Below are positions 54,801-63,339 of a stretch of DNA of 64,000 nucleotides, piece by piece. The notes beneath the pieces are model-generated. The model had not been told where the DNA came from. It saw only the letters and a list, made by a program, of their open reading frames with translations, and made no database searches. Made by a program: the position numbers and the translations under genes. Position 1 is the stretch's first letter. Each line of letters starts with the position of its first letter. Source of the DNA: a virus; the IMG/VR virus record IMGVR_UViG_3300020810_001156, positions 62,001 to 126,000 of that record. One strand, 5' to 3'.

Positions 54801-57800
54801 AACAAATACATCACAAATTACATCTTCAATAACACCATCTGAATATGAACTAAATAATGTAAGTTCATCATATGCAATTGTTATTGATGTTTTACAAAAT
54901 GGAACAAGTTCTTTACCAACCGAAATATCAAATACATCAGCTAGTATAAAAGTAACTGATGTACCTCAATATATTTCATCTTCGGTAAGTGGTACATTAG
55001 AAAATGTTAATTTTATATCTTCATCGGTATCAATAGTTTATAACATAGTACAATTAGGTTCATCTGGTTCGTACACCGCTAGTTTATATGATACTGGTAG
55101 TGGAGTATCTACCGATGAATCAACGATAGCTGCATATCAAATTATTAGAAATAATATTCCATTTATTCAATCAGAAAGTTTAGCATACCTATCTTCGTCT
55201 TGGAGTACTGCTTCTTATGATGAAGTAAAATGTGGTAGAGATATTGGCTTAATAATATCTGGTGCGGCTGAAGATTTAATTTGGGGTACTGTATCATCAT
55301 CAGTTGTAAATGGTAGGTTCTATTTAGAATATCCATCTCAAGCTGAAACATCTCAATTAAATCAAACATTGGATGGTATTGAATATGCTAGTAAACTTAC
55401 TCAAAAATTAATTCAAAATATTCAATTTGTAACTGCTTCAAATGAAGCATCTGCATCACATCAATTATTGTTAGATAATAAGGTATTAATTCAAAATGAA
55501 ACAATTGAATACATATCATCATCTTGGAGTGATTTTGTTTACTCAGATATATTATGTAGAAGAGATATTGGACATATTGTAGATGCTGCAGCAACTGATA
55601 TTCTTTATGGTGGTAATGAACGTTCTGTACAAGCGGCATCTTTCTATTACAGTAATCCATCCGCAGCAACTGGTTCACAATTGAATCAAACTGTTGATGC
55701 GATTAATTACGCTAGAAGAATATCTAATAAAATACTTCAAAATCAAGTTTTAGAATTACCTGAATTACAAACTTTAGGAGTAGCAGAATTAATCTCTGAA
55801 AATAAAAGTTTAATTCAAGAAGAAACTATTCAATTCCTTTCTTCTTCTTGGAGTACATTTGAATACAATGAAGCTAAATGTAGAAGAGATACTGGATACA
55901 TTATAGATGCGGTTGTAACCGACTTCGTATATGGTGGTAATGAAAGAGCAGTAAATGCTGGAGAATTCTATTACCTATACCCATCAGATGCAACTGGTTC
56001 ACAATTAACACAAACTGTTGATGGAATCACTTACGCACAACGATTGACAAATAAATTAATTAATAATATAACTTTAGTAACTTCATCATTAGAAAGAAGA
56101 GCAACTAAAGATTTATTAATGGATAACAAAGGATTGATTCAAAATGAAGTTATCCACTTTATAAGTTCTTCTTGGAGTACATTTGAATATAATGAATCTA
56201 AGTGTAAGAGAGATGTTGGGTATATCCTAGATGCTATCGCTACTGATATTGTTTATGGTGGTAATGAAAGAAGTGTAGTGGCTGGTGAGTTCTATTATAG
56301 ATATCCATCTGAGGCAACAACTACTCAATTAGACCAAACAATTACAGGTGTAAAACATGCAGCTGGATTATCAGAAAAAATTATTCAAAACACACTATTA
56401 GTAAATCCCGATAGTAACACATTAGAAGCTTACAATAGAATTAGAAATAATAAATTATTTATACAATCCGAAGTTATTGAGTTTGTTGATAACTTATATC
56501 CATACTTTACTTACAATAGAGTTAAGTGTAAGAGAGATGTTGGATTTATTTTAGATGCGGTAGCAACTGATTTATTATGGGGAGGCAATGAAAGAAGTAT
56601 TATTGCTGGTGATTACTATTACAGATATCCATCACAGGCAACCACTTTCCAATTAAGAGAAACTATTGAGGGTATTAGATACGCTAAAGCTCTTACTAAG
56701 GATGTGATTCTAAACAAAGAGTTTGAAAGACCAAGAATTATCCTTAATAGTGAAAATCATATTAAGGTTGATGGTGTTCCACAATATAGTGGTTCAATGG
56801 CTATTAGTGGTAGTAATTTAACTGAAATTAGTTCTTCATTTGAAATTATTAACAATGTAATTTTAGGTGGATTAAATAACTTACCAACAGAACATAAGGG
56901 TATTGAATCATTAACTAAAGTAACAAACGCAATTCAAACAACTAACTCAGCTACTCAATCCGTATCTGATATTAGTTCATCATTCGCAATTGTGATTGAT
57001 GTGATTCAAAATGGAGTTGGAAATATTCCAACGATTGTATCAAACACAAACAACAATATCAAAGTTGGAAATATTGAACAATACATTTCTTCATCTGCTA
57101 GTGGTAGTTTAGAAAATGTAAACTTTATTTCATCTTCTATTGATATTGTAACCGATATTATAACAAATGGTGTTGGTGGATATGTACCTACAAATTACAC
57201 AACTTCATCTACCGATGAATCAACAATTGCGGCTTACCAAATCCTAAGAAATAACATTGATTTCATTCAGGAAGAAACAATAGCTTATTTATCATCTTCT
57301 TGGAGTGGATTTGTATATGATGAATCAAAATGTAGAAGAGATGTTGGATTGATTGTAAGTGGGGCAGCTGAAGATTTAATTTGGAATACTGATTCATCTT
57401 CAATTGTAAATGGTAAGTTCTATTTAGAATACCCATCTCAGGCAACAAGCTCACAATTAGACCAAACATTAGATGGTATTTTCTACGCTAGTAATTTAGC
57501 TCAGAAATTGATTCAGAATGTAACATTCTCATCGGCAGATTCTACTATTGTTGATTCTTATAACTCAATTGTAAATGAAAAAGCAACTATCCAATCTAAG
57601 GTAATTGCATACTTATCATCCTCATTCCCAACTCACCAATACAATGAAAGTAAGTGTAGTAGAGATGTGGGTTACATCATTGATGGTGTAGCAACTGACT
57701 TACTATATGGTGGTAATGAAAGAAGCGTTAAATCAGGAAATTACTATTACAAATATCCATCACAAGCAACTGGATATCAATTAGAAGAAACTGTTGCTGG

Positions 57801-60800
57801 TATTGAGTACGCACAAAGATTAACTGAGGTTGCATCTCAAAACAAAGGAACACAAATTGGAATTGTATCGGCAAGTATTGATATGATTAACGATATTATT
57901 AGATTAGGTTCTGATGATATTCCATTTACTATCGCTAAGCATTTCCAAACTTCTGAGTTAGATACTCCACAACAATTAACAACGGGTTCTTATACTCAAA
58001 TAGCTGGACCTACATTAGATTCAGAATACAACAATGGTTCAATTATATCTTTAACTGGTGATGGTAGTGATTTCTTCAAAAAAGAAGTTACAGTCAATGG
58101 TGTAAGAATTGTTGTAGCCGGTGATGTTGGTGGACAAACTGCTGTACCTGATGCATTTACTGAGAAAGTTGCTCGTATGTTTGAATTATTTACTGACCCA
58201 AGTGGTTCGGGAATAAATGAAACATTCCAAAGAAATTTAATTAAAACATTAAGTGGTGATAGTGGAACTTACCACGCTGGATTACCAACTATACAAAGAG
58301 TAGCAAGAGGAGCTGGAAGTGATTATACTCCAAACTTCCTTGATGATGCTGGTATTTTATATTGGAACTTAACAAACTTGTTTGATACTCATGTACAAAA
58401 CGATATGGTTTGGTATCTAAACTCAACAGGTGATATATCTGGTTCTGGTGATATAGATGCACAAGAAGTAATTGAACACATATTCCACACATTACATATG
58501 CATGGTTTACCTGCAGATGATATAAAACTATATTCTTATTTGGCATCTGATTGGCAGACTGGTGATTTATATCTTGCAATGGAAGAGGCATATGATGCTG
58601 GATTGTGGGATTCATCGGGATATGGTGGTAATAGTTGGAAAACTGATTCTGATGCATTTGAGGTAGCTGCTAAAGAATATCTATATTTGTTAAACTTCTC
58701 AATGTTTGAATATACCGATTTATGGGAAAATGGAAGTCTTTCTCCTGAGTGGGATGATTCAATGAGAACACAAGCTGGAATTTTAGCAAATAACCCATTA
58801 GGTTATGCATTCCATAACACATATATTTCACCTACAATTAGTAAACCATCATTGGCAACTATTAGAAGTATATTCCAAGATGGTGATTTGGGTGACCCAA
58901 CAATAGCAGGTGAATCTGGATATGTTGTAACTCCAACTGGAACTTATACAACTGATACTGAATTAGCAATCGTAAGTAGTTCATTCTCATTAATTAATGA
59001 TATTATTGAAAATACAACATCATCTATTGCTGATTTTGTTGATAATACTTACAACAAACGTAAGTTTACAAACACAACTCAATATTCATCTTCTGTATCT
59101 GCATCAACGGCTGAACTTTCAATTGTTGATAATAGATTTGGAATTGTGGTGGACATTGTTGAAAATGGATTATCTCAAAAACCAACTATCGTAAGAAATA
59201 ATACCGATGTTGATAACCTAATTAAGGTAACGGATACTCCACAATATATTTCAGCATCATCAGCTGATAAACTACAATCTAAGATTGTATCTTCATCAAT
59301 CGCTATTGTAACTGATATTATTGAGAATGGAAGTGGTTCGGCACCTACGATTATTGAGTACACAACTCCATCTGATTCTCCAAAAGCTAAATTGGCTTAT
59401 CAGTTAATTAAGAATAACCTACCATTTATTGTATCTGAATCAATCGCTTACATTTCATCTTCTTGGAGTGATTTCTCATACAACGAAGCAAGTTGTAGTA
59501 GAGATGTTGCATTGATTGTGAGTGGTGCAGCGGAAGATTTAATTTGGAACTCAAATTCCGCATCGGTGGTAAATGGTAAGTTCTACTTAGAATATCCATC
59601 TGCCGCAACTGGTTCTCAATTACAACAAACATTAGATGGTATCAATTATGCTAGTACTCTAACTCAACACATTGTAAGAAATAGAACATTCGTAACCGCA
59701 TCATCATCAGTTTCGGCATCTTACAACTTATTGGTTGAAAACAAAGAATTTATCCAAAACGAAACTATCGCTTACTTATCTTCTTCTTGGAGTGATTTCT
59801 ATTACTCCGAATCTAAGTGTAAGAGAGATGTTGGGTATATTATAGATGCAGTAGCAACTGATTTGAAATATGGTGGTAATGAAAGAAGTGTTATTGCTGG
59901 AGATTACTATTATAGATATCCATCAGCAGCGATTGTGGGTGGTGTACCAAATGTAGACCAACAAAAAGACCCAACTGTAACTGGTATCAATTACGCTAAA
60001 TCATTGGCAAATGAGTTACTAAGTGGTTCTCAGTTTGTAACTGCTTCAAACGAAGTTGAATTCGTTTACGATTCAATTAGAGAAAATAGAGAATTTATCC
60101 AAGCGGAAACTGTTGCATTTGTAAACGCTAAATATCCAAACTTAGAATACAACGAAGCTAGTTGTAGTAGAGATGCTGGATTCATCGTAGATGCGGTAGC
60201 AACTGATTTAAGATGGGGTGGTAACCAACGCTCAATCGTAGCTGGACAGTACTACTATAAATTCCCATCACAAGCAACAACCGCACAATTGGGTGAAACT
60301 ACTGATGCAGTAATTTACGCATCTAAGTTGGTAACTGAATTGATTGATAAGAATACTTTACCAATTCCATCAGCTAGTTTGAATACTAACAATAATATTA
60401 AAGTAACATCAACACCTCAATACATTTCAGCATCTTCTGCTGGTGAAGTTGAATTAACTAAGATTAGTTCTTCATTCGCATCAGTTAGTGGTATTGTTGA
60501 AGATGGTGTGAGTGTTATCCCAACATTAGTTGAAAACTTAAATGAGAACATTAAAGTAACAAATGTTACTCAATACATTTCTTCATCAGCTAGTGGTTCA
60601 TTAGAAAATATTTCATTTATTTCAGAATCGGTTGAGATTGTAACTGATATTATTTCTAATGGAACTGGTTCACTTCCATTGTTTGGAACTTATACAACTC
60701 CATCAACTGATGAAAGTACAATCGCAGCTTACCAAATCCTAAGAAGTAATATTTCATTCATTCAATCGGAATCAATAGCTTACTTATCATCTTCTTGGAG

Positions 60801-63297
60801 TACGGCATCTTATGATGAAGCTAAATGTGCTAGAGATATTAAGTTGATTATTAGTGGAGCAGCTGAAGATTTAATTTGGAACGCTAATTCCGCATCTATT
60901 GTAAATGGTAAATTCTACTATGAATACCCATCCCAAGCGCAAGGAGCTCAATTAAATCAAACTTTAGATGGTATCAATTACGCAAGTAGATTGGCACAAA
61001 AACTTATTCAAAATATTGAATTTGTAACTGCATCTTCTGAAAGAGTTGTAACATCTGAATTGTTGAGATTGAACACACCATTCATTCAGACTGAAACAAT
61101 CGCTTACTTATCTTCATCTTGGTCAACTTTTGATTATGATGAAGTAACTTGTAAGAGAGATGTTGGATACATTATTGATGCTGTAAGAACTGATATTGTA
61201 TATGGTGGTAACGAAAGAACTAACAAAGCAGGAAACTTCTACTACTTATATCCATCACAAGCAACTGGTTCTCAATTAGACCAAACATTGGATGGAATCA
61301 GATACGCTGGTAGATTGGCTGAGAAAGTTGCTAGTAATATTCAATTAGTATCACCATCATCAGCTTCTCAACAATCTTATGATTTATTAAGAGATAACAA
61401 AGGATTCATTCAAAGTGAATCAATCGCTTACTTATCATCTTCTTGGAGTGAGTTTGATTACAACCAAGAAACTTGTAAGAGAGATATTGGATACATCTTA
61501 GATGCTATTTCAACTGATATTCTTTATGGTGGAACTGAGAGAAGTGTAATAGCTGGAAATTACTATTACAAATATCCATCATCAGCAACTAACGCTCAAT
61601 TAGACCCAACGGTAACTGGAATTGAGTACGCGGGTGATATGATGGAAAAAGTAATTGTAAACCAAATATTCCAATCTCCATCAGCTGAAAGAATTGCTGG
61701 TAACGAATCGTTACTAAACAATAGAACATTCATTCAATCAGAATCATTGGCTTACTTAACTGCTAGTTGGAGTACATTTGAGTACAACAAAGATAAGTGT
61801 GCTAGAGATGTTGGATATATTGTGGATGCAGTTGCAACTGATTTCTTATATGGTGGAAATGAAAGAAGTAGAACCGCTGGTGAATACTACTACTTATATC
61901 CATCGGAAGCAACTTCAGTTCAAGCAAATCAAACAACTGATGGTGTGAAATACGCTGGTAGAATCTCTGAAGCATTGGTTCAAAATATCCAATTCGTAAC
62001 AGCATCTACCGAAGTATCCGCATCGTTTGACTTGTTGAGAAAGAACAAACCATTTATCGCTGAAGAAACAATTCAGTATGTATCTTCTTCTTGGAGTGGT
62101 GTTTACTATGATGAAGCTAAATGTAGAAGAGATACTGGATTCATAGTAGATGCAGCAGCAACCGATTTATTGTATGGTGGTAACGAAAGAAGTGTTATCG
62201 CTGGTAATTACTACTTCAAATACCCATCATCGGCAACTGAAAGAGGTGTACCTTCGGTGGTATCTCAATTAGACCCAACAACTACTGGTATCAAATATGC
62301 TAGTGGATTGGCTCAAAATGTGATTCAAAATATTGAATGGAACGAACCATCAGCATCGGTATTAGTTGCGGCTGATTTATTGGTGAATAACAAAACATTT
62401 ATTCAAAAAGAAACTATCGCATTTTTATCTTCATCTTGGAGTGAGTTCGCTTACAATGATGTAAGTTGTAGTAGAGATTTGGGTTACATCATAGATGCGG
62501 TTAGAACTGATTTGGTATATGGTGGTAACGAAAGAAGTATCCAAGCGGCTACATTCTATTACTATATTCCTTCAGTAGCAATTACTGAACAAAAACCCCA
62601 AACAATCGATGGTATTGATTTCGCAAAAGGAATGGCTGAAAAAGTTATTAAGCAAGACCAATTAACATTCGCTAGTTTGAATAGAAGAAATGGTTACAAT
62701 GAATTAAGAGCAGCGAAGAAATATTTACAATCATCGGCAATTTCATATACTGAAGCAGCATTCCCAGGTTTTGAATATAACGAAGAAAAATGTTATAGAG
62801 ATACTGGATTTATTTTAGATGCTATTTCAACTGATTTACTATATGGTGGTAATGAGAGAAGTATTGAAGCTGCAAAATCTTACTACAATGGTGTTTATGG
62901 TGATGCTAGTGTAGTGATAAACGAACAAAAGAAAGAAACGGCAGAAACAAATAGATATTTAAGAACTTTATTCCAAAAAGTTGCTAGAAATGCACCATTG
63001 GAATTATTTGGTTCACTAATTATTACTACTGGACATGATTTCTCATATGCTGGTTCTGGTGTAACTTATAAAGCATTACCTCCTAACCAAGGTGGTAATG
63101 GAGTTCCAGACCCAGATAAAGAAATTGTTGAATTGGGTGGAGGTAGAGTATTCTTCACTGCGGGTAACGAACTTGGTGACTTTAAGATTGGTACGGGACT
63201 TGTAATTAATCAGGCAACTGGTACATTACAGGGTAGAACATTCTCTCGTTCATTATTCTCATTAGTTACACCATTCTCTCTCGCTCTGGAAGGGTAA
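48811..63297 (+). CDS. Giant repeat-built virion protein with beta-helix N-terminus
   Basis: A 4828-residue protein, the largest in the window. Residues about 106-365 form a pectate-lyase-like right-handed beta-helix (VYVSATRGDDSNDGRSPQFP, VRTIKRAAQ, DVQAGTYLEDNPVELPRNT, GVGCQVVGRGFIQLVSFFTN). From about 614 to 4733 there are 24 copies of a roughly 100-residue repeat whose core reads AYLSSSW...YNE-x-[KT]-C-x-RD-x-G-[YF]-I-[ILV]-DA-x-x-TD-x-x-YGGNERS...FYY-x-YPS. They form six blocks, with Ser-rich linkers carrying IKVT...QYISSS motifs. Insertions: a cupredoxin-like domain at about 1831-1917 and an unrelated globular domain at about 3044-3373. The C-terminus (TTGHDFSYAGSGVTYKALPP) matches a module seen in cyanophage structural proteins. 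It has no signal peptide. It is likely a long fibre, whisker or baseplate-associated protein. Confidence 0.75.
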   Translation: MARLIPQKQIEEVNIFRDSISVGNSVFISGSLLVSQSIDIGNDLTTPQRITGSVQITGSINIDGDLTFARAESRLDATASFSDVSVDTQRFGGIPVAEFGGSDATVYVSATRGDDSNDGRSPQFPVRTIKRAAQIVTPGDDGRYGLPTGSNFTGFRIDVQAGTYLEDNPVELPRNTTVWGAGLRVTKVVAKNENEDLFWVNSGNYLAEMTFAGLRVFPSVDDSQKGFAISFAPNAFITTSPYVQNCSMISNQENSFLEAYEDIPAGGGGLNVDGNRIHPDSPLASMVLDAYTQVAPNGVGCQVVGRGFIQLVSFFTNFSAYSVKVIDGGQAVLLNSNTSFGDFGMYASGSRFITGSGGNTEAFLNVQDNYSIIVDTIERGLGEIPDLVTNTEDGIKVTNELQKFNTGAQASDKDAKTVVSDYRLISNLIERGVENKIPILAVSSDRGYNSGSVWNVSGDNQITSSTTASEDDLSTINTNYDIVLDIIERGNAATSSYIYVDNVSSSIKISDVEQYKSSPVSDITEDTIGERFDTIISIIENGLDFIPEIKLNTSQSFKVTDTTQYITDLSSSLNVREAVSSSLSIVYNILDNGTGSAPAIIQSSSNENPTIDYQNAYALLIENIPFIQEETIAYLSSSWSEFEYNQTTCKRDVGYIVSGAAHDLLYGGNEESVRNGNFYYLYPSDATTTQKDPTLTAIKYVAGMVDNILSDTTFVETTAEADNAYSLLFENKRFIQSESIAYVSSSWSTFEYNEAKCVRDLGYIIDAVATDIKYGGNERSVIAGNFYYKYPSQATVNNSTVGGQLNQTIDGIKYAKRIAQKLAKNETFVTQSASTLTIADTLLQNRSLIQDETITYINTTYPNFSYNEAKCRRDTGYILDGVITDLRYGGVERSQLSGLYYYLYPSIANTTQLEETLEGIRYSKGFALEVAQSNLIEIPTAKRNIEKRIKVGDVQYITSSISGTEFESKYISGSIGIVEDIIRFGNDSVLASIAENTGSFNWSISSPINVSSVLPITSSVTESVNIQNVSDGFDIVTSIIAGGESVIPQPTSSWEGTIKVTDTPQYISSSLSSTSTEATLVSQSIAIVANIVQNGVDSLPPLTASIDGLIKVTNQLQNTDYSGSLTEATKVSSSFATITNIVENGVGVIPTIVSNTNENIKFFNDSVQYISSSFSGSLEDVSFISSSISYVTSIIANGTGSYTASEYPSQPLSSSNAIAAYQILRNNIDFIKDETIAYLSSSWSTASYDESKCRRDVGLIISGAAEDLIWGTVSSSIVNGKFYYEYPSQAQGAQLNQTLDGVFFASEVAQKLIQNIEFVTASVERRGAWNAITENEDFIKEEMIQYLSSSWSTFDYNETTCRRDAGYILDAVKTDIYYGGNERSAIAGNFYYLYPSAAILSGSASPTPTTQLVPTLDGLRYAGRITEAVVTGSSFSFPSQAKLDAKNVLLNNKQFVQDETIAYLSSSWSEFSYNQTTCKRDIGFIIDAAVTDVVYGGNERSRIASNFYYRYPSAAIVGGVPSTTQQKDPTVDGIKYVGGISEKIVLGETFTSADSTKITIKNSIIDNKSNVQQQTIDYINDTYPNLNYNNDKCFRDVGFIIDAVVTDLVYGGNGRSVQAGAFYYRFPSQATFSQLSETVDGINFARDLIKLDLRGANSVENSFDTVIKIIESGSSIVTEETIGTGSAPVPESQIGDPISTIGIPKDSYGDGLVKTVITTSIPTFELTENTDSGIKFGSDTQITGSITSSVSESLKVSSSFSDIIDIIKYGTSGSLSLSGSFDTSTYYEVVTPETGDYYIINRAQLDEFDGVRAGGYFNTEENTGSFSDGIKDPTLTLKRGEMYTFSVNALKYDLNPFYIKTARKPNKEALYNEGVTNNGVNFGTLTFIVPLEAPDRLYYVNGNNVSASGIINVVDNLPISDTQRYIEVPSKGFVEITTNNVDNIKISNISQYSSSFSASVDESHEISSSFATTIEILKNGVDDLPTIVENTSGSIKVTNTSQITSSITPSEYELNNVSSSYAIVIDVLQNGTSSLPTEISNTSASIKVTDVPQYISSSVSGTLENVNFISSSVSIVYNIVQLGSSGSYTASLYDTGSGVSTDESTIAAYQIIRNNIPFIQSESLAYLSSSWSTASYDEVKCGRDIGLIISGAAEDLIWGTVSSSVVNGRFYLEYPSQAETSQLNQTLDGIEYASKLTQKLIQNIQFVTASNEASASHQLLLDNKVLIQNETIEYISSSWSDFVYSDILCRRDIGHIVDAAATDILYGGNERSVQAASFYYSNPSAATGSQLNQTVDAINYARRISNKILQNQVLELPELQTLGVAELISENKSLIQEETIQFLSSSWSTFEYNEAKCRRDTGYIIDAVVTDFVYGGNERAVNAGEFYYLYPSDATGSQLTQTVDGITYAQRLTNKLINNITLVTSSLERRATKDLLMDNKGLIQNEVIHFISSSWSTFEYNESKCKRDVGYILDAIATDIVYGGNERSVVAGEFYYRYPSEATTTQLDQTITGVKHAAGLSEKIIQNTLLVNPDSNTLEAYNRIRNNKLFIQSEVIEFVDNLYPYFTYNRVKCKRDVGFILDAVATDLLWGGNERSIIAGDYYYRYPSQATTFQLRETIEGIRYAKALTKDVILNKEFERPRIILNSENHIKVDGVPQYSGSMAISGSNLTEISSSFEIINNVILGGLNNLPTEHKGIESLTKVTNAIQTTNSATQSVSDISSSFAIVIDVIQNGVGNIPTIVSNTNNNIKVGNIEQYISSSASGSLENVNFISSSIDIVTDIITNGVGGYVPTNYTTSSTDESTIAAYQILRNNIDFIQEETIAYLSSSWSGFVYDESKCRRDVGLIVSGAAEDLIWNTDSSSIVNGKFYLEYPSQATSSQLDQTLDGIFYASNLAQKLIQNVTFSSADSTIVDSYNSIVNEKATIQSKVIAYLSSSFPTHQYNESKCSRDVGYIIDGVATDLLYGGNERSVKSGNYYYKYPSQATGYQLEETVAGIEYAQRLTEVASQNKGTQIGIVSASIDMINDIIRLGSDDIPFTIAKHFQTSELDTPQQLTTGSYTQIAGPTLDSEYNNGSIISLTGDGSDFFKKEVTVNGVRIVVAGDVGGQTAVPDAFTEKVARMFELFTDPSGSGINETFQRNLIKTLSGDSGTYHAGLPTIQRVARGAGSDYTPNFLDDAGILYWNLTNLFDTHVQNDMVWYLNSTGDISGSGDIDAQEVIEHIFHTLHMHGLPADDIKLYSYLASDWQTGDLYLAMEEAYDAGLWDSSGYGGNSWKTDSDAFEVAAKEYLYLLNFSMFEYTDLWENGSLSPEWDDSMRTQAGILANNPLGYAFHNTYISPTISKPSLATIRSIFQDGDLGDPTIAGESGYVVTPTGTYTTDTELAIVSSSFSLINDIIENTTSSIADFVDNTYNKRKFTNTTQYSSSVSASTAELSIVDNRFGIVVDIVENGLSQKPTIVRNNTDVDNLIKVTDTPQYISASSADKLQSKIVSSSIAIVTDIIENGSGSAPTIIEYTTPSDSPKAKLAYQLIKNNLPFIVSESIAYISSSWSDFSYNEASCSRDVALIVSGAAEDLIWNSNSASVVNGKFYLEYPSAATGSQLQQTLDGINYASTLTQHIVRNRTFVTASSSVSASYNLLVENKEFIQNETIAYLSSSWSDFYYSESKCKRDVGYIIDAVATDLKYGGNERSVIAGDYYYRYPSAAIVGGVPNVDQQKDPTVTGINYAKSLANELLSGSQFVTASNEVEFVYDSIRENREFIQAETVAFVNAKYPNLEYNEASCSRDAGFIVDAVATDLRWGGNQRSIVAGQYYYKFPSQATTAQLGETTDAVIYASKLVTELIDKNTLPIPSASLNTNNNIKVTSTPQYISASSAGEVELTKISSSFASVSGIVEDGVSVIPTLVENLNENIKVTNVTQYISSSASGSLENISFISESVEIVTDIISNGTGSLPLFGTYTTPSTDESTIAAYQILRSNISFIQSESIAYLSSSWSTASYDEAKCARDIKLIISGAAEDLIWNANSASIVNGKFYYEYPSQAQGAQLNQTLDGINYASRLAQKLIQNIEFVTASSERVVTSELLRLNTPFIQTETIAYLSSSWSTFDYDEVTCKRDVGYIIDAVRTDIVYGGNERTNKAGNFYYLYPSQATGSQLDQTLDGIRYAGRLAEKVASNIQLVSPSSASQQSYDLLRDNKGFIQSESIAYLSSSWSEFDYNQETCKRDIGYILDAISTDILYGGTERSVIAGNYYYKYPSSATNAQLDPTVTGIEYAGDMMEKVIVNQIFQSPSAERIAGNESLLNNRTFIQSESLAYLTASWSTFEYNKDKCARDVGYIVDAVATDFLYGGNERSRTAGEYYYLYPSEATSVQANQTTDGVKYAGRISEALVQNIQFVTASTEVSASFDLLRKNKPFIAEETIQYVSSSWSGVYYDEAKCRRDTGFIVDAAATDLLYGGNERSVIAGNYYFKYPSSATERGVPSVVSQLDPTTTGIKYASGLAQNVIQNIEWNEPSASVLVAADLLVNNKTFIQKETIAFLSSSWSEFAYNDVSCSRDLGYIIDAVRTDLVYGGNERSIQAATFYYYIPSVAITEQKPQTIDGIDFAKGMAEKVIKQDQLTFASLNRRNGYNELRAAKKYLQSSAISYTEAAFPGFEYNEEKCYRDTGFILDAISTDLLYGGNERSIEAAKSYYNGVYGDASVVINEQKKETAETNRYLRTLFQKVARNAPLELFGSLIITTGHDFSYAGSGVTYKALPPNQGGNGVPDPDKEIVELGGGRVFFTAGNELGDFKIGTGLVINQATGTLQGRTFSRSLFSLVTPFSLALEG
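50650..63010 (+). repeat. 24 coding repeats of about 100 residues in six capped blocks
   Basis: Blocks by approximate base position: 50650-51620 (3 units), 52455-53795 (4), 55120-56735 (5), 57220-57855 (2), 59380-60375 (3), 60715-63010 (7). The first unit of each block has a [IV]SGAA-[EH]-DL variant instead of DAVATDL and, except in block one, lacks YGGNERS. The last unit of each block lacks the SSSW segment and has a [YF]P variant instead (NTTYPNF, NDTYPNL, DNLYPYF, SSSFPTH, NAKYPNL, EAAFPGF). Each unit carries one conserved Cys before RD. DNA copies are diverged but alike enough to make alignment and assembly error-prone. Confidence 0.85.
54301..54560 (+). other. Cupredoxin-like domain with ligands lost
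   Basis: Residues about 1831-1917 of the giant protein read PTLTLKRGEMYTFSVNA, then YNEGVTNNGVNFGTLTFIVP, then LYYVNGNNVSASGIINVV. This matches a cupredoxin-like module known from cyanophage proteins, where the end is usually YY-x-C-x-x-H-x-x-M. Here the Cys, His and Met positions are N, N and A or S, so copper binding is not expected. Confidence 0.65.
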
Positions 63298-63309
63298 TAA
63301 ATTAAAGTT

Positions 63310-63322
63310 GAATATTTATATA
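63310..63322 (+). promoter_or_regulatory. Putative late promoter element
   Basis: GAATATTTATATA, 17 bases before the ATG at 63340, right after the giant gene. Confidence 0.6.
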
Positions 63323-63339
63323 AGATAAAGTGAAAAAAC

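Noticed and set aside
50650-63010. CRISPR-like or satellite DNA repeats
   Set aside because: The similarity is in the protein; units are about 300 bases, diverged at the DNA level, in frame throughout, and without spacers.
4476-63322. T4-type late promoter TATAAATA read on the minus strand
   Set aside because: The reverse complement of TATTTATA is TATAAATA, but nearly all adjacent genes run on the + strand, so the + strand reading as a modified TAnnTTTG box is preferred.
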